From NCBI RefSeq assembly GCF_051622035.1, contig NC_135358.1, forward strand, positions 1,180,501 to 1,244,500: a stretch of DNA of 64,000 nt, given 5' to 3'. Under the pieces are notes generated by a model, which worked only from the letters and a program-made list of their open reading frames with translations, was not told the DNA's origin and did not search any database. Below, piece after piece: positions 28,440-40,669 of this stretch. How positions within the stretch are numbered: position 1 is the first letter of the stretch; each line of letters starts with the position of its first letter. Source of the DNA: Arctopsyche grandis (Eukaryota; Arthropoda; Insecta; Trichoptera; Hydropsychidae). The translations under genes were made by a program, and so were the position numbers.

Positions 28440-28690
28440 TAATAGTGGGGGAAATTGTTTGTGAAAAGGTTATGAAATCATTTTTAAAATTTATAATTTC
28501 ATGTAAAAAAAATTCAGGATAATTGGGAGATAATTGAATTCAAAAACTTAAAAAACCTATGTATTAGGGGAGGTATAATTTCCGGTCAACTTAAAAAAAT
28601 TAACGTCGTATCGATTTCGAAGTTTCAGCTCGATAGGACGAACGGTGTTCAAAAAATCCCCAAAATACACAGACACATCTATTGTTACTA
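28440..28690 (-). repeat. Dispersed repeat, inverted copy at 53.8 kb
   Basis: Reverse complement of 53815-54010, sharing TTTTTGAACACCGTT and its flanks. Confidence 0.7.
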
Positions 28691-28797
28691 CGAAAAATAC
28701 ATATATAGGGTTGCCAGGCGTCCCGATTAATCGGGGATTGTCACCGGTTATCAGCCCCGTGTCCCAGTGTCCCGAACGAACCTTTCGGGACGTCTAA

Positions 28798-30071
28798 GGG
28801 CGCGATCACACAGCGAGGGAGCGGTATGCTATACGCGGGATATTTTTTTTAGATAGTTTTAAACACACACAAATTGTAGGGTCATACCCGGTACGATACG
28901 CCGGATCTTACGGGATCGTGCGGGATCGGAGCGGTCTCGTTGAAATTCTATAGAATTGTTTATACTAACTTGACGGTGATATATAGTAATTCGTCGACCC
29001 TCGGACGACGCTTGACAGTGATCGATAACGGTGTATCCCATATTTGCAAAAAAATATAGCAGAACTTGTCGGAATAATAAGATTATAGAAAATACAAATT
29101 ACATTAAGGATTTCAAGCTTTTATTGTTTAATAATTCAGTTTTAAACTTAATTAGTAAACAATTAACAAAAATAGACAAACAAGTGTCCGGTTTATAACA
29201 ACAATTGACTAATGTTTCCGGGTAGGTTTAAGAATTAAATACTCATTCGATACTTTCATAAACAAACTCTGCGATCACGGACAAAGATGTATTCAGCATA
29301 AAGGGTTTTATGTAGTACACTAATTGTTTACCGGAACCAATTGTTACTAAATAAACAGAAATGACTAGACAATGGACTCAAGTTTTTTGGTACAAAAACT
29401 AAATACGTACTTAAATCCCTAATACCATCAACAGATAAACGAACAAAGATGTTTTTTACGTAAAGGGCTATAGTGCACTCAATATGGACTGTAACTAATT
29501 GATACTGAATGCATTTCAGTATGAATGTATGTACATGTCGATACAATAACATGTTCGTTTAAAGAGAGCCCATTTTTACTTTATTTTATATCAAGAACAA
29601 AGTATTTTTTATTTATACTTTTTATACTCAAGAAAGTGGTGACTGCAAACAGTTCGTCTTTTGAGCTCGGTCATCGCAGTTCATAATATCGGTACATCGC
29701 AGTTCATAATGTCAGAAAAATTAATAGAAGTTGTGCGACAGTACGAATGTGTCTATGACGTCAGATCCGTAAAATATAAGGACCAAAACATTCGCAATGA
29801 AGCTTGGGAGGAGATGTCAAAAAAAATATGGGATACACCGTTATCGATCACTGTCAAGCGTCGTCCGAGCGTCGACGAATTGGTATATATCACCGTCAAG
29901 TTAGTATAAACAATTCTATAGAATTTCAACGAGACCGCTCCGATCCCGCACGATCCCGTAAGATCCGGCGTATCGTACCGGGTATGACCCTACAATTTGT
30001 GTGTGTTTAAAACTATCTAAAAAAAATATCCCGCGTATAGCATACCGCTCCCTCGCTGTGTGATCGCGCCC
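28798..30071 (+). mobile_element. Harbinger-type element with 250-bp inverted repeats
   Basis: Termini GGGCGCGATCACACAGCG and its reverse complement, flanked by TAA on both sides (28795-28797, 30072-30074). The arms (28798-about 29045 and about 29824-30071) are nearly identical, with only a few mismatches seen, so the element is young. It carries a MADF-domain reading frame on the plus strand. It interrupts older sequence, apparently a hAT-like GTTGCCAGGCGTCCCG element whose GGGAC part resumes after 30074. Confidence 0.88.
29709..29909 (+). CDS. MADF-domain protein fragment within transposon
   Basis: MSEKLIEVVRQYECVYDVRS, then KYKDQNIRNEAWEEMSKKI, matches the first two helices of the MADF (Myb/SANT-like, Adf-1) DNA-binding domain. 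Harbinger elements commonly encode such a protein besides the transposase. The frame then runs into the right inverted repeat and stops after 66 residues, so the third helix is missing. Likely a non-functional remnant or a truncated DNA-binding peptide. Confidence 0.65.
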   Translation: MSEKLIEVVRQYECVYDVRSVKYKDQNIRNEAWEEMSKKIWDTPLSITVKRRPSVDELVYITVKLV

Positions 30072-30289
30072 TAAAAGTCCCAGTTTTGAATTTTTTCTAT
30101 TATGCATACTTTTTAAGCATTCTCAATGGGACAAATTGATGGACTTAATAAAGAAGTAGCAAAGTTTTATGAAACATTGACAGATTATTTAAAACAATAG
30201 ACAATATCAATAAAATTATATTCCGTGTTTTCCTGGATGAGCATGGAAAAAATACGAGAAAGGCTTGATTAAAAAAATAGTTGAATATT

Positions 30290-30965
30290 TAAATACGAAA
30301 CATATTATAACAAATGACACATATTAATTCAATCAATTTGTTGCATTAAAAATATATTAAAAAGATAATTGTAATGGAAAAATAGCTGTATAAAAATGGG
30401 TAGGAAAATTTAAAGTTTAATTGATTACAAATGATAAAAAAATATAATTATTAAAAGATAAACCATTTTAAAATTTTCGCATATACATATGTATGTACAT
30501 ACATATGTTGATGAGAAAAAATTTAAATATTAAAAAATAACAAAGATATAATAATAATATTGACAGCCGTAGTACCAATGATGGTAGTAAAAAATAGTAT
30601 ATTAATAATAATAACAATAATAACCTAGATTATAATTATAATAATAAACTAATAATGATTATAATTCAAATTAATATCTGGAACATTCACAATACCTGGA
30701 ACCGTAACATATTAAATTAAAAAAAGCAAAAATATAGAAAAAAAATTGGGAAAGAAGAATAACAGAAATCCTTTAAGTTTAAGAAATACATCTACGTAGC
30801 TTATTTTTAAAAATATTGAGGTTTTCAGAAATTACTACATTATTGGGAAGACTATTCCAAACATAAACCACTCTGTTTGAAAAGAATGAAGAAGAATATT
30901 TCTATTTGTAGTCTAAGGGGTTACCTCTGAGCGTTTTCAGTGGTGTAGTGCTAAATAAAAAAGTA
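30290..30965 (-). mobile_element. LINE 3' end fragment
   Basis: Minus-strand translation SNRVVYVWNSLPNNVV then NLNIFKNKLRR is the typical C terminus of a non-LTR retrotransposon ORF2. A long AT-rich 3' UTR follows towards 30290. Confidence 0.75.
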
Positions 30966-31376
30966 CCAGGACGGTGTTTAATTTTTACAACCCCCCCCCC
31001 CCGGCATTTTTCATTACTTAAAAAATATGTATCCTAATAATGCTAGTACAAATATTTATAAAAAAATCAAATGCTAATTAACTTGAAAAGTCAATCAAAA
31101 TGGTCTGAGTAAGGTTTATTTTTACATACCTCCTTTACGTTTCACTTCGATTACAATTCAGGAAAAAGTTTGCCTCTTATCCGATCGTTTTCATACTTTG
31201 CCATATTGCTCATTTTGGTCATCAATATAAGTAAATGGATCCTCCGCCATTACGATGGTGCAAAAATATCGTGTAAGACGCGTTTGATATCTGCCCGGTG
31301 AGATAGTCGTTGACGTTTATCCATCGTTTGTTTATTAGTTTTAAACATAGATGGCGGTAGTAAAATAAAATTATTT
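30966..31376. other. Intergenic, no gene seen
   Basis: Starts with a poly-C run near 31000. A segment ending AACATAGATGGCGG at 31355 has no match here. Confidence 0.5.
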
Positions 31377-31466
31377 TTTTTAATCAAAATAATAATTTTA
31401 TATACAAATTATAGAAGAGGTATGTTTTTAAAACACTTTTTTTTTATATTTTGCAATCATTCAATT
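31377..31466. repeat. 90-bp repeat, inverted copy at 35.6 kb
   Basis: Reverse complement of about 35588-35690 (shared AGAAGAGGTATGTTTTTAAA). It touches LINE fragments at both sites. Confidence 0.7.
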
Positions 31467-32862
31467 TCGGCATCATTCAAAGTATCTTTAATTTTTTCAA
31501 TGCGTTGTAGGGCTGCTTTTAAAAAAAATTTGCACTCAAATGGGTTTCTTCACCTTAGCCCTAAAAATATTGAAAGAGTCGGCAAAAATATCGGGACAAT
31601 CATCTAAACCATCATAAAGATGGCTTATATGTATGTATGTTTGTTCGTGCGATTGCACTATTAAAATAAGTGTTATTACGACAAATTGGTGGATAAAAAA
31701 GATTTTTACATCTGGTGAATCGGACATAAACGCTAAAATTAATTTCGTTCAACACAGATGTGTCAAGGATACCATTAGCAATCCTGCATAAAATTAACAA
31801 ATCAGAGACCCTTCTGCGCTGAGACAAACTTGCGATCTTGAAAAAGAGAGTCTGTCATTATAAGTTGGTAACAATTTAACAAGACCAGTCTTATGAGATA
31901 AATGGCGCATAAAATGCTTCTGAATTGTCTCTAAATGATTTATGAAAGTTTGGTAAAAAGGAGACAATATAACTGGAGCATACTCCATATTACTGCGAAC
32001 CAAACTGTTATAGAGCAACATTAGAGTATGCGGATTCTTAAAGGGCTTCGCAACTCGGCAGATAAATCCCAATAGTTTATATGATTTAGTGACTGGGTCT
32101 ACCCACGGGATCAAATTTGAAATGCACGAAAAACCAAATATCGGAAGGCAAAGATCGAAAATCGAAAGATCTTAAGTCAAAAGATAAAAAAAGGGTGCAT
32201 GGTAAACGGTACATACTCACTTAATTTGCGGGAGCAGGATACAACAGGAACAAGAGGAACAGGCTTTTCCTCCCGTATTAATGTGCGCGCGCAGAATGCG
32301 GGAGGAAAAGCCTGTTCCTGTTGTATCCTGCTCGCGCAAATTAAGTGAGTATGTACCGTTTACCATGCCCCCTTTTTTTTGATCTTTCAATTTTCGATCT
32401 TTGCCTTCCGATATTTGGTTTTTCGTGCATTTCACATTCGATCTCGTGAGGTGCACCCTTTATATGATTTAGTGACTATATGGTTAAAATGCTCATTAAA
32501 TGACAGTTTGCAATCTATTAGAATACCCAAGTCTCTGGCACAGTTTTTCTTCATAAGGTCTTCATTATTAATATTGTAAACGAAGTTAATTAGATTATGA
32601 TTTCTGGAGAGTGTCAATAGAAACATTTTGAAATATTGAGATGCATAAGGTTTACACTACACCATTCGGATATTGTATCAATGTCGGATTGTAATTTTAA
32701 GCAATCCAATACACTATTGATAGGATAGAAAACCTTAAGATCATAAGCACCGACAATGCAGATTAGTAATGAGATCGTTAATAAAAATAATAAATAGAAG
32801 TGGTCCAAGGTGAGAACCTTGAGGAAATACATATTAATAAAATAAATAAATAAATACATATT
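31420..32862 (-). pseudogene. LINE reverse transcriptase, broken
   Basis: Minus strand, from RT motif PQGSHLGPLLFIIFIND (about 32820-32765), a degenerate YADD region (AYDLKVFYP), DIDTISEWCSVNLMHLN, RDLGILIDCKLSFNEH, then YKLLGFICRVAKPFKNPH and the C-terminal SQRRRVSDLL. Several frameshifts are present. A Jockey/CR1-type clade is likely but not proved. It is interrupted by the palindromic element at 32095-32458. Confidence 0.82.
32095..32458. mobile_element. 364-bp palindromic element with 19-bp target duplication
   Basis: Nearly the whole element is an inverted repeat. Ends are GGGTCTACCC and GGTGCACCC (reverse GGGTGCACC), arms about 181 and 160 bp, with a short GCGCGC-containing loop near 32280. 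It is flanked by an exact 19-bp direct repeat, TTTATATGATTTAGTGACT, at 32076-32094 and 32459-32477. The duplication lies in a LINE reading frame (VTKSYK repeated), so it is a true insertion scar. No open frame. Known palindromic DNA transposons make much shorter duplications. Confidence 0.85.
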
Positions 32863-33248
32863 TATTTATTTTGTTTGGAAAATTGACAGTTTATTAATTA
32901 CATAAATTGATAATAAAAAACATAATTATTTTAAGTAAAACCATTAAGAATTTTCGCATATAGGTAAAAAAAAAAGAAAAACTTAAACATTTAAAATAAA
33001 AAACAAAAATAACAATAGAGTAAGATAATGAGAGAAAAAAAATTGAAATAATAATATAATAAAAATATCAAAATAATAAGAATAATAAAACTATAACAGT
33101 ATGATAAAAATAATAAAATAATAAATTAATAAAAATAATATATAATAAAAATAAAATAAATACATCAAGATAAAAATTCATAATCACAATTGTAAATTTT
33201 CAATAAAGTTAATCATCGAAAAACATATTTGCAACAATCACTCTAGCT
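32863..33248. other. AT-rich simple sequence
   Basis: Long run of AATAAAATA-type sequence, without gene or terminus. It ends with the hAT duplication CTCTAGCT (33241-33248). Confidence 0.6.
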
Positions 33249-34155
33249 CAGTGGTTCTCAAGCGCGGCCACTAGTGGATTTTACTGCGGCCACCAGCGAC
33301 TTAATAGTAAATAATACTAATATTTAAAAAAAATTAATATATTTTTTCAAAACTACAAAAAAGTAACTTAACAATAATAGAAACCATGCTTATCATTGAC
33401 AAACTAAAAAATATAGCGAAAAGACTTGTGACAGAAGTTTAAAATGACAATTTTTCAATTTTATCTTCTGTTAGTGATTTGATAGATAAGATGACAGACA
33501 CAACTTCAAAATTAAAATTAAAACTAAGTTTTAATATACTAAGTTTCTTTTGTATCTTCCCCTTTTATTATGATGACAAATGAAAATTTCATAGTACTAA
33601 AAAATAGATTAAAATCATTTTAGTATTGAGATTAATTAATTGGGCTAAAATCACAGTATTGAGATTAATTAATTAGAAATTAGGCTAATTAGAAATTAGT
33701 CATGATTAAGTACTTAATAACCATTTTAATAATATTTCGGTTCAAAAATTTCAGTCGGAAATATACGTTGACAATGAAACAAACCAATATAAAGATTTGC
33801 CAATAATTGCTTTATTAATATTATCTATTTTTCCCACTACCCTATATTGCGAAAGATCATTCAGTGTAATGCACTTTATTAAAAACAAATTTAGAAACCA
33901 GCTAACAGACGCAAACTTAGAAGCAGCAATGCGGCTTGCATTGGAAGAAAGGAGTATTGAGCAATTTCCATTTGCATTATTATTAAATAAATAGATACCA
34001 AAATGTTAAAATTTCTTTTATTTTATGAATAAATTGATTCACTTTTTTTGTAACTTTAATTTATTTGATTAAATTTGGTGCGGCCACAAGACATTTCCAT
34101 GGGACCACTATTATCACCTGTGCGGCCACGTTAAAATTTTCCCTGAGAACCACTG
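33249..34155 (+). mobile_element. hAT element, 907 bp, defective
   Basis: Termini CAGTGGTTCTCAAGC and TGAGAACCACTG with a perfect 8-bp duplication CTCTAGCT (33241-33248 and 34156-34163). Confidence 0.94.
33797..33994 (+). pseudogene. hAT transposase C-terminal fragment
   Basis: ILSIFPTTLYCERSFSVMHF and RNQLTDANLEAAMRLAL are the hAT family dimerisation domain (CERSFS and N-x-L-T-D-x-N-L motifs). Only the last about 70 residues survive. Confidence 0.85.
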
Positions 34156-34326
34156 CTCTAGCTTGTATAGCATTAATATTAAATAAGTCAAATATAGAAA
34201 TTGTAGAAATTAGTGTGTTGACGGCGGAGCTTGCACGCCAGATGAATGAGCTTCTTCCATAATTAGAAACCATATTAGGCACGTAAAGGAGCTCATTACA
34301 TCTGGTCATTCTATTTGGATTATATG

Positions 34327-34568
34327 CAAGCGTGGCTCGTGCATAGGAACTGCGGTGCTGCAGCACCCCCAGAAAAATTACAAAAAAATCGCATTTACAA
34401 CTTGTATTTAGATATATTTGACATACTCATTAATAATGATTATGTCAAATATCTAATCATTCTTATTTAAATTATATTCACAAGTTGTAAATGTATACAA
34501 ATGTGATTTTTTTGTATTTTTTCTGGGAGTGCTGCAGCGCCGCAGTTCCTATGCACGAGCCGCGCCTG
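34327..34568. mobile_element. hAT-like palindromic MITE, 242 bp
   Basis: Inverted ends CAAGCGTGGCTCGTGCATAG and its partner (reverse CAGGCGCGGCTCGTGCATAG). The inverted arms extend most of the length around an AT-rich centre. The 8-bp flanks match only partly (ATTATATG and ATTATTAT). Confidence 0.75.
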
Positions 34569-34574
34569 ATTATT

Positions 34575-35815
34575 ATTATTTTTTTTTATTTTTTTTTATT
34601 TATTGAAAAATCAACAGACAGGATGTACATAGATATGTATAAAAAAACAAATAGTAAATAAATAATATATGTAACATCCGAGTCCAATAATAGATTTTTA
34701 CAAAAATGAAAAAGATAAATATAAGGAAAACAAATTAAAAAGTAAAGAATAAAGGCATGACAAAATATGTAGAACATTGCATAATTAAACTATAGTATTA
34801 AAATATTTGGAAAAGGTTATAAAATAGAATATAAGAAGAAATTGAAATTTACAAATATAAAACAAATGAAGAAGGTAAATACAAAATAAACAAATGAAAA
34901 GGAAAAGAATGAAAGCTATAATATGATTAAATAGCACATTACATAACTAAACTAATGTATAAACATATTGGAAATATTGGAAAAATAGAATAGGAGAAGA
35001 AATGAATCAATCGGTCAGGATTCTCTTGATGTTAGACCTGAATTGATGTAGGGAAATACCAAATAGATCAACCTCATTCAGCTCTCCGTTAAACATACGA
35101 TAAACGCGCTGCAGATAAGAATATTTTTGGGAATTAGTAGTGAAAAGAGTGCAACGCGTCTAGAGTACCGAACTGGGATTCTGAAATTAACCTTATTCAC
35201 TAAATCAGAACAATCAAGCAGAACATTTATGAGCTTAAAGAAGAATATAGCATCAGTATGTCGTCGCCTGACAGAAAGATTGTCAAAAGAAAGGATTTTT
35301 AAAACGTCGAAAATAGTAGAATGGGTATAGGTAGGAAAAAGGTAGCGTAAGGATTTAATAAATTTAAGTTGAACTTTCTCAATACAATTAATATGGGATA
35401 AATAAAAAGGTGACCAGATAATTGAGGCAAATTCAAGGTGAGACCTTACAAAGGAAAAATAAAGTAATTTTAGTACATAAGGATCATTAAAGGGTTTTGT
35501 TGAGCGGAGTAGGAATCCAAGAGATTTAAATGCTTTGTTGGTAATAAAAGAAATATGTTCAGAGAAATTTAGTTTATTATTGAGTATTACAATTGAATGA
35601 TTGCAAAATATAATAAAAAAGTGTTTTAAAAACATACCTCTTCTATAATTTGTATATAAAATTATTATTTTGAATAAAAAAAATAACTGACAGAACGATT
35701 GTCAAAAGAAAGGATTTTTAAAATGTCGGAAACAGTAGAATGGGTATAGCTATGTAGGAAAAAGGTAGCGTAAAGATTTAATAAATTTAAGTTGAACTTT
35801 GTAATATGTAAATAA
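34575..35815 (-). mobile_element. LINE 3' end with reverse transcriptase C terminus
   Basis: Minus strand. LNFSEHISFITNKAFKSLGF, then STKPFNDPYVLKLLYFSFVR and SHLEFASIIWSPFY (35590-35080) are the post-RT region of a non-LTR ORF2. The 3' UTR runs to a T-rich tail at about 34575. At 35588-35690 a 90-bp repeat intervenes. A second copy of part of the frame (35690-35815 against 35266-35375) follows. Confidence 0.78.
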
Positions 35816-35929
35816 TGACTTCGATTAAGATTAAGTCTATTTTTCATTCATAACACTATGAAATCATTTGTTTGAAAAAAAAAGTGGAAAACAAATGAAA
35901 AGCGTTATTCGAATTAGTCGGCAGTGGAA

Positions 35930-36771
35930 ATGCGAAATGCGGGAGCGCGCCGGCTGGAAAGGCATCGCTATCGCAAGGGGTTGGGGCGGCGCGGGTGTCG
36001 GGGTGGGGGTGGGGGTGGGGCTGGGCGGCAGTGTGGGGGGGCTGCGCGCGGCGCTGACCTTGGGGCGGGCGCGTGCGCGGGCCTGGAGTGGGGAGCGGCG
36101 AGGGGCGGCGGGGCGTCGGGTGTCGGGCGTCGGGCGTCGGGCGTCGGGCGTCGGGTGTCGGCGTGGCGCAGTCGGCGGAGGAGACGCGCGTGGGTGGGAA
36201 CAGGAACGGCAACGGCACGGCACGGCGCGGCGCGACACGACACGGCAACGGAGCGTCACACCAAAGAGAGCAGCGACGGCAACGGCAAGGCCAGTGGCGG
36301 GCCGAGGGTTGGGGTGGGCGGCGGGAGTGGCAGTGGCAGTGGCAGTGGCAGTGGTAGTGGTGGTAGTGGCGAGGGGGAACCGGAGCCGGAGCAGCCGCAA
36401 CAGCAGCAACAGCAGCAACAGCAGCAGCAGAGGCGAGTGGCGAGTGGCGAGTGGCGAGTGGCGCGCGATGGTGGCCGCCGCGATCGGTCGGCGGATGAGA
36501 TCGGCGCCATCGCCATCGCCGTCGCCGTCGCCGTCGTCGTTGCAGCCGTTGTCGTCGCCGCGCTCGTCCTCCCCGTCGTCGACGTCGTGCCCGCCTTGGT
36601 CGCCGTCGTGGTCGCCGTCGTGGTCGCCGTCGTGCTCGTGCTCGTGCTCGTGGTCGTGGTCGTCGCCGTCAGTCGGATCGGTCTCGTGGACGCGGACGGC
36701 GGTCGAGCGGATGGCCGCCGCCGCCCCCCGCTGAGGGCGATGCGCTCGCCCGACACCTAGCAGCCGCCATT
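35930..36771 (+). promoter_or_regulatory. GC-rich promoter/5' UTR of DGK-like gene
   Basis: Sharp GC-rich island with heptamer tracts (CGGGCGT at about 36113-36161; GGCGAGT at 36431-36464), CAG repeats (36390-36430) and long GTC/CGT triplet runs (36500-36670). Two forward frames, and also reverse ones, are open through it because stops are rare in such sequence. The frame of the downstream ATG is open back to 36358 but has no earlier ATG. Treated as non-coding. Confidence 0.45.
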
Positions 36772-36910
36772 ATGGCCGGAGCGCCCTCGCCCGACGAGCT
36801 CCAAGCCAGAGGACACTCCTTCGCCAAGAAGACCTTCCACAAGCCCACCTACTGCCACCACTGCTCCGACCTCCTCTGGGGTCTCATCGGACAGGGCTAC
36901 AATTGTGAAG
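36772..36910 (+). CDS. First coding exon of C1-domain protein, diacylglycerol kinase theta-like
   Basis: Start MAGAPSPDELQ, then GHSFAKKTFHKPTYCHHCSD and LLWGLIGQGYNCE. This is the first part of a C1 zinc domain with H15-x12-C28-x2-C31-x13-C45. The exon ends GAAG|GTATCG, phase 1, so the next residue would be Val or another G-codon residue, as in the usual CEVCNF. The wording FxKPTYCHHCSDLLWGL is closest to diacylglycerol kinase theta-type C1 domains, which bind lipid and act in phosphatidic acid signalling. PKC and Unc-13 C1 domains fit less well. The other exons are beyond the window, so intron 1 exceeds 27 kb. Confidence 0.75.
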
Positions 36911-39900
36911 GTATCGTATCACCCCCTCCCCTCATTTTCATCACCAGCATTTTCACCATCGCTCGAAAATTCCTATCTCTCATTTGCGCAACGTTCCCCA
37001 CATTGTGCAATGCGCGCAGTTATTTTCGCCGCCGCTGCCGCTTACCGATCGCCCGGCGTCGATTGTGGCGCCGAATTTCGCACGCGAAAATCAACAACGA
37101 GGCGCGAGCTTTCCGACCCGAAAGCCCCTCGGAAAATTCCAATCCCGCTCCCAACAAACCCAATACCGAAAAAATACCAAAAATTCACTCAATGCCTCTC
37201 TCACTCTCACTCACTCTCTCTCTCTCTCGCCCGTGCCTCGCCCGGACGAGTCGAATTGTAGTGCCGAAAATCGACGTGAAAACTCCTCGGAAAATCTACG
37301 CCCGACTACCCTCAAAAGTCCTCAAAATTTACTCACGCTCACTCGCACGTACGAAACGAATCGCGAAATCGACAATTGACGCCGATTTTATCGGAAAATT
37401 TACCGAAAATCTAACGAAAAATGAAAATTTTTTCGTGTTGCTTTATGTATGATTCACATACAATCCAGTTGACATTTTCTCAATTCGAAACAGTGTCGAT
37501 TTATGAAACGGGAGCTTTCCAGTGCAAAAGTGCCTCGGAAAATATACAGCCCAGAATCGACATTATTTTATATTGCCTAAAATTACTTACGTAGAATCCT
37601 ACAATAAGTGAGTCAAATATTAAAATCACTAAATCTGTTTCAAATTATGCACCGTATTAGTATTTTGTGATAATTTGCTGAAAAACACATGCTTTGAATA
37701 GTGTCACCGATCTGTTGAATTATAAAATCAAATATCAACAGCGAGGCGTGAATTTTCCGACGCCAAAACGTCTCGGGAGAATTTTCACCTCAAAAATGCC
37801 CATTTCCATAAAGTTCAAAGAGTTATACACGTATAACGACAGTTTTTTCATCGGTAAAACCTTTCCTATCCAAATATTTTACAAAATACACAATTTTAAT
37901 AGGGATCAAATGTAAAAAATTATGTGGTTTTATGAACGCTCAATAGTCAATGTATCAATTGATAGTTTTGTGTAAAAGCGATGTTTTATCTTTTTTTTCC
38001 TTTCATTCGATTATAAATTCAAGATTGACTTCTGCTGATTTATACATAGATAGTTTGACGATTGACTTGTCACAGTATATCTGTCGTAAAAATGATACAA
38101 AAATTGGCATCACCGAAATCACTCCATCAGCCAATAAAGAAAATGCTTTCTAAATATAATACCTAATTAATGACTTACCCCAAAAAATACGTTCGAAAAA
38201 TGCGCCAAATTCATTGATGAAGTAATACTAATCTGATGTATTCAATTTTCAAGTTGTAAAAGTGAAAATTCGTGCGTAGAATAGTCTCAAAATGGCTAAA
38301 CGCCGAACTGAATTCGCACACTGGAAAAGTGCGTACTTGCCGATGAAAATCGTCGAAGATTCCGTGCATCAAATAGTCGTAGAAAATACCAAATTTAACA
38401 TATAGTATTGATGTTGAGAAAATGCGTCTGATTTAATGCCAAAATTATTTTGATTGCAAAAATAGTGCGTGTTTGCTCTTCAAGTTTGACATAAACGTGT
38501 ATATTGAAATCATCGCATCGCAATGACAATGATTGTGACATGTATGTATGTGAGCTTTTCCAAAATTGATGCAATTTTCATATCGGAAAAGTGGGTGTTC
38601 GTGCTTAGAAAGTGTGAAAATTCATACACATCCAATATATAATATATACATACATAATAGCATTAAAATCAGATTTTAAATTTTCCAGTCAATTGTCGTT
38701 TATGTTTTAAAGGTTGTTTGCATGATGGCTAATGAGAAAATTCATACCACACTGTATTGTATTTCTTGGGCGTGGTTAGGCACTAGTAATAATAAATTAG
38801 AGTTACAAAACACCAATTCATATTTTTTCCGACATCAAGAACTGAAACTTGAAATGGTATCGTAATAAATATTTGTTTTGAGTGTTCACATGCAAATTTA
38901 TGTTAACACATTAGTTTTTTCATTTTCATAATAATGTCAAAACATCTTATAAATATAAACATACATACATACGTTATTATTTACATTTTACATAATTTGA
39001 CATTTGAAAACATATTTGTCTGATGTATCCATATAATCATATTACTTACAGAACTTCATGAATGGAAACCGGTCTATTTTGATGTAACTGCATATCTACA
39101 TATATATGAATATATGAATTATATATGTACATATGTATAGGTATATATATTGTATTTAGTCTCGTCAAATTCATTTTTTACAGATAATGATAGATGTGTA
39201 AGTACAGGTAACAAAAATTTATCTAGAAAGTCATAATAAATTCGGAAAAGTGCAAGTTCAACTGCATTATTGGTTCTTTCGTTGGGAAAAAGTATGAAAA
39301 TAATGAAACGCTCGATACACGAATGGGATTGTTTTTATCTGATATTTATAACTCGTGGTTTACGACACACATCCAAAAAGAGCCACGTACATGTAGTGTC
39401 ATATTCATTAACGCAATCTGTTATCAATAAAACCGTGTCAATGAATGCCCAATTTCGATCGACTCGTCAATTTCGTTCCGACCAATACGTACGTACATAA
39501 TGTGCGTGTGTGTGTGTGCGCGCGCGTTCGAAAGGGACTTTTCCGGGCGATTTTCCGACTCGGCGCGGGGTTTTCTTCGGGTTTTCCGAGCGCAAGTTGC
39601 TCGCACAGAGCAAACCGAATTATGCGTGCAAAATTTTAATTCGGACGAAAAGTGTCTGCGAAATTAATTCGATACAAATCGACGCAAAATAAAATTAACA
39701 AATAAAAACGTTGAAATTTTCATTGAAAATTTTTCCGGGCGTCCAGAAAAATTTTAAAGAAAAACACAAAGTAAGAAATTTTCTACCTAACGCATAAACA
39801 CGGTTGTAATTTAAACGAATTAATTGAATTTGTGAATGAAAAGTCAATGAATAATACTTGAATTGAATTGGAAATTTGTTCCGTTATTTTCTTTAATTTT

Positions 39901-40669
39901 TCGCAATTCTTATGATTAATTTCGAATTTCTAAGATTGTGTTGCTTTTGAAAATCATCTGTGAGATTTAGATTCATCTGCAACAGGTGATTAATTATGTA
40001 CATATATACATATATATGACTAATTATAATGACTTCTGCAAAGTTAATACTACCAAAATAGCTATTTACAACACCACTCTGGTTTTTGCACAACAAGAAA
40101 TTCTATAGTTTTCAAGCCCGTTTCTTCTTATTAAAAACTTATCTATCTAAGTACGATTTCAGATTATACGTCTAGTAAACAGATATCAAATATTAGCATT
40201 AATATCGAGAAATTCAAACATCTGAAGACATTTATCGCCCCTAATCATAAACCAATTTACTCATTTTTAGATGTTCAAAAACTACTACTGTATATCAAGA
40301 TTAGTTCGAGTCTCATTTTGTATTTGATCCATTCGGAAAATCTTAAGCATAAGCTTTTACCACCTAAAATCCAAAGAATAGATGTTGCTTGCTGTCGCTT
40401 TTGTATAATTTTAATTGTTATAATGAAACTATTTTTCATTCAGCACTCTTTATTAAAAAAAAAAACACTTATGCGATCTCAATTCATCAAAGATTTGAAA
40501 TCCCGATGAATTAAAGTGGGTCCGCATTATTAGTCAGTAAATTTAACTGCCTTCTCTCAGTTATTATACGTAATTAACGGTCAGTTCAGTCAGATTAAAC
40601 GATATGTAATTGTAATAAATAAACGGCTAGTTATGTATATTTTCAAATATCATATCTGTAGACACTTAA
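36911..40669 (+). other. Repeat-poor start of the long DGK-like intron
   Basis: No transposon terminus, SINE or LINE was found in 3.7 kb, in contrast to the rest of the window. Diverged blocks with CTCGGAAAAT or TTTCCGA recur near 37110, 37285, 37535, 37755 and 39545. A GT/GC microsatellite lies at about 39500-39530. Possibly regulatory. Confidence 0.5.

Noticed and set aside
35868-36760. Large forward and reverse open frames of 166-288 codons
   Set aside because: GC-rich triplet and heptamer repeats with few stops keep most frames open at once. Composition is low complexity.
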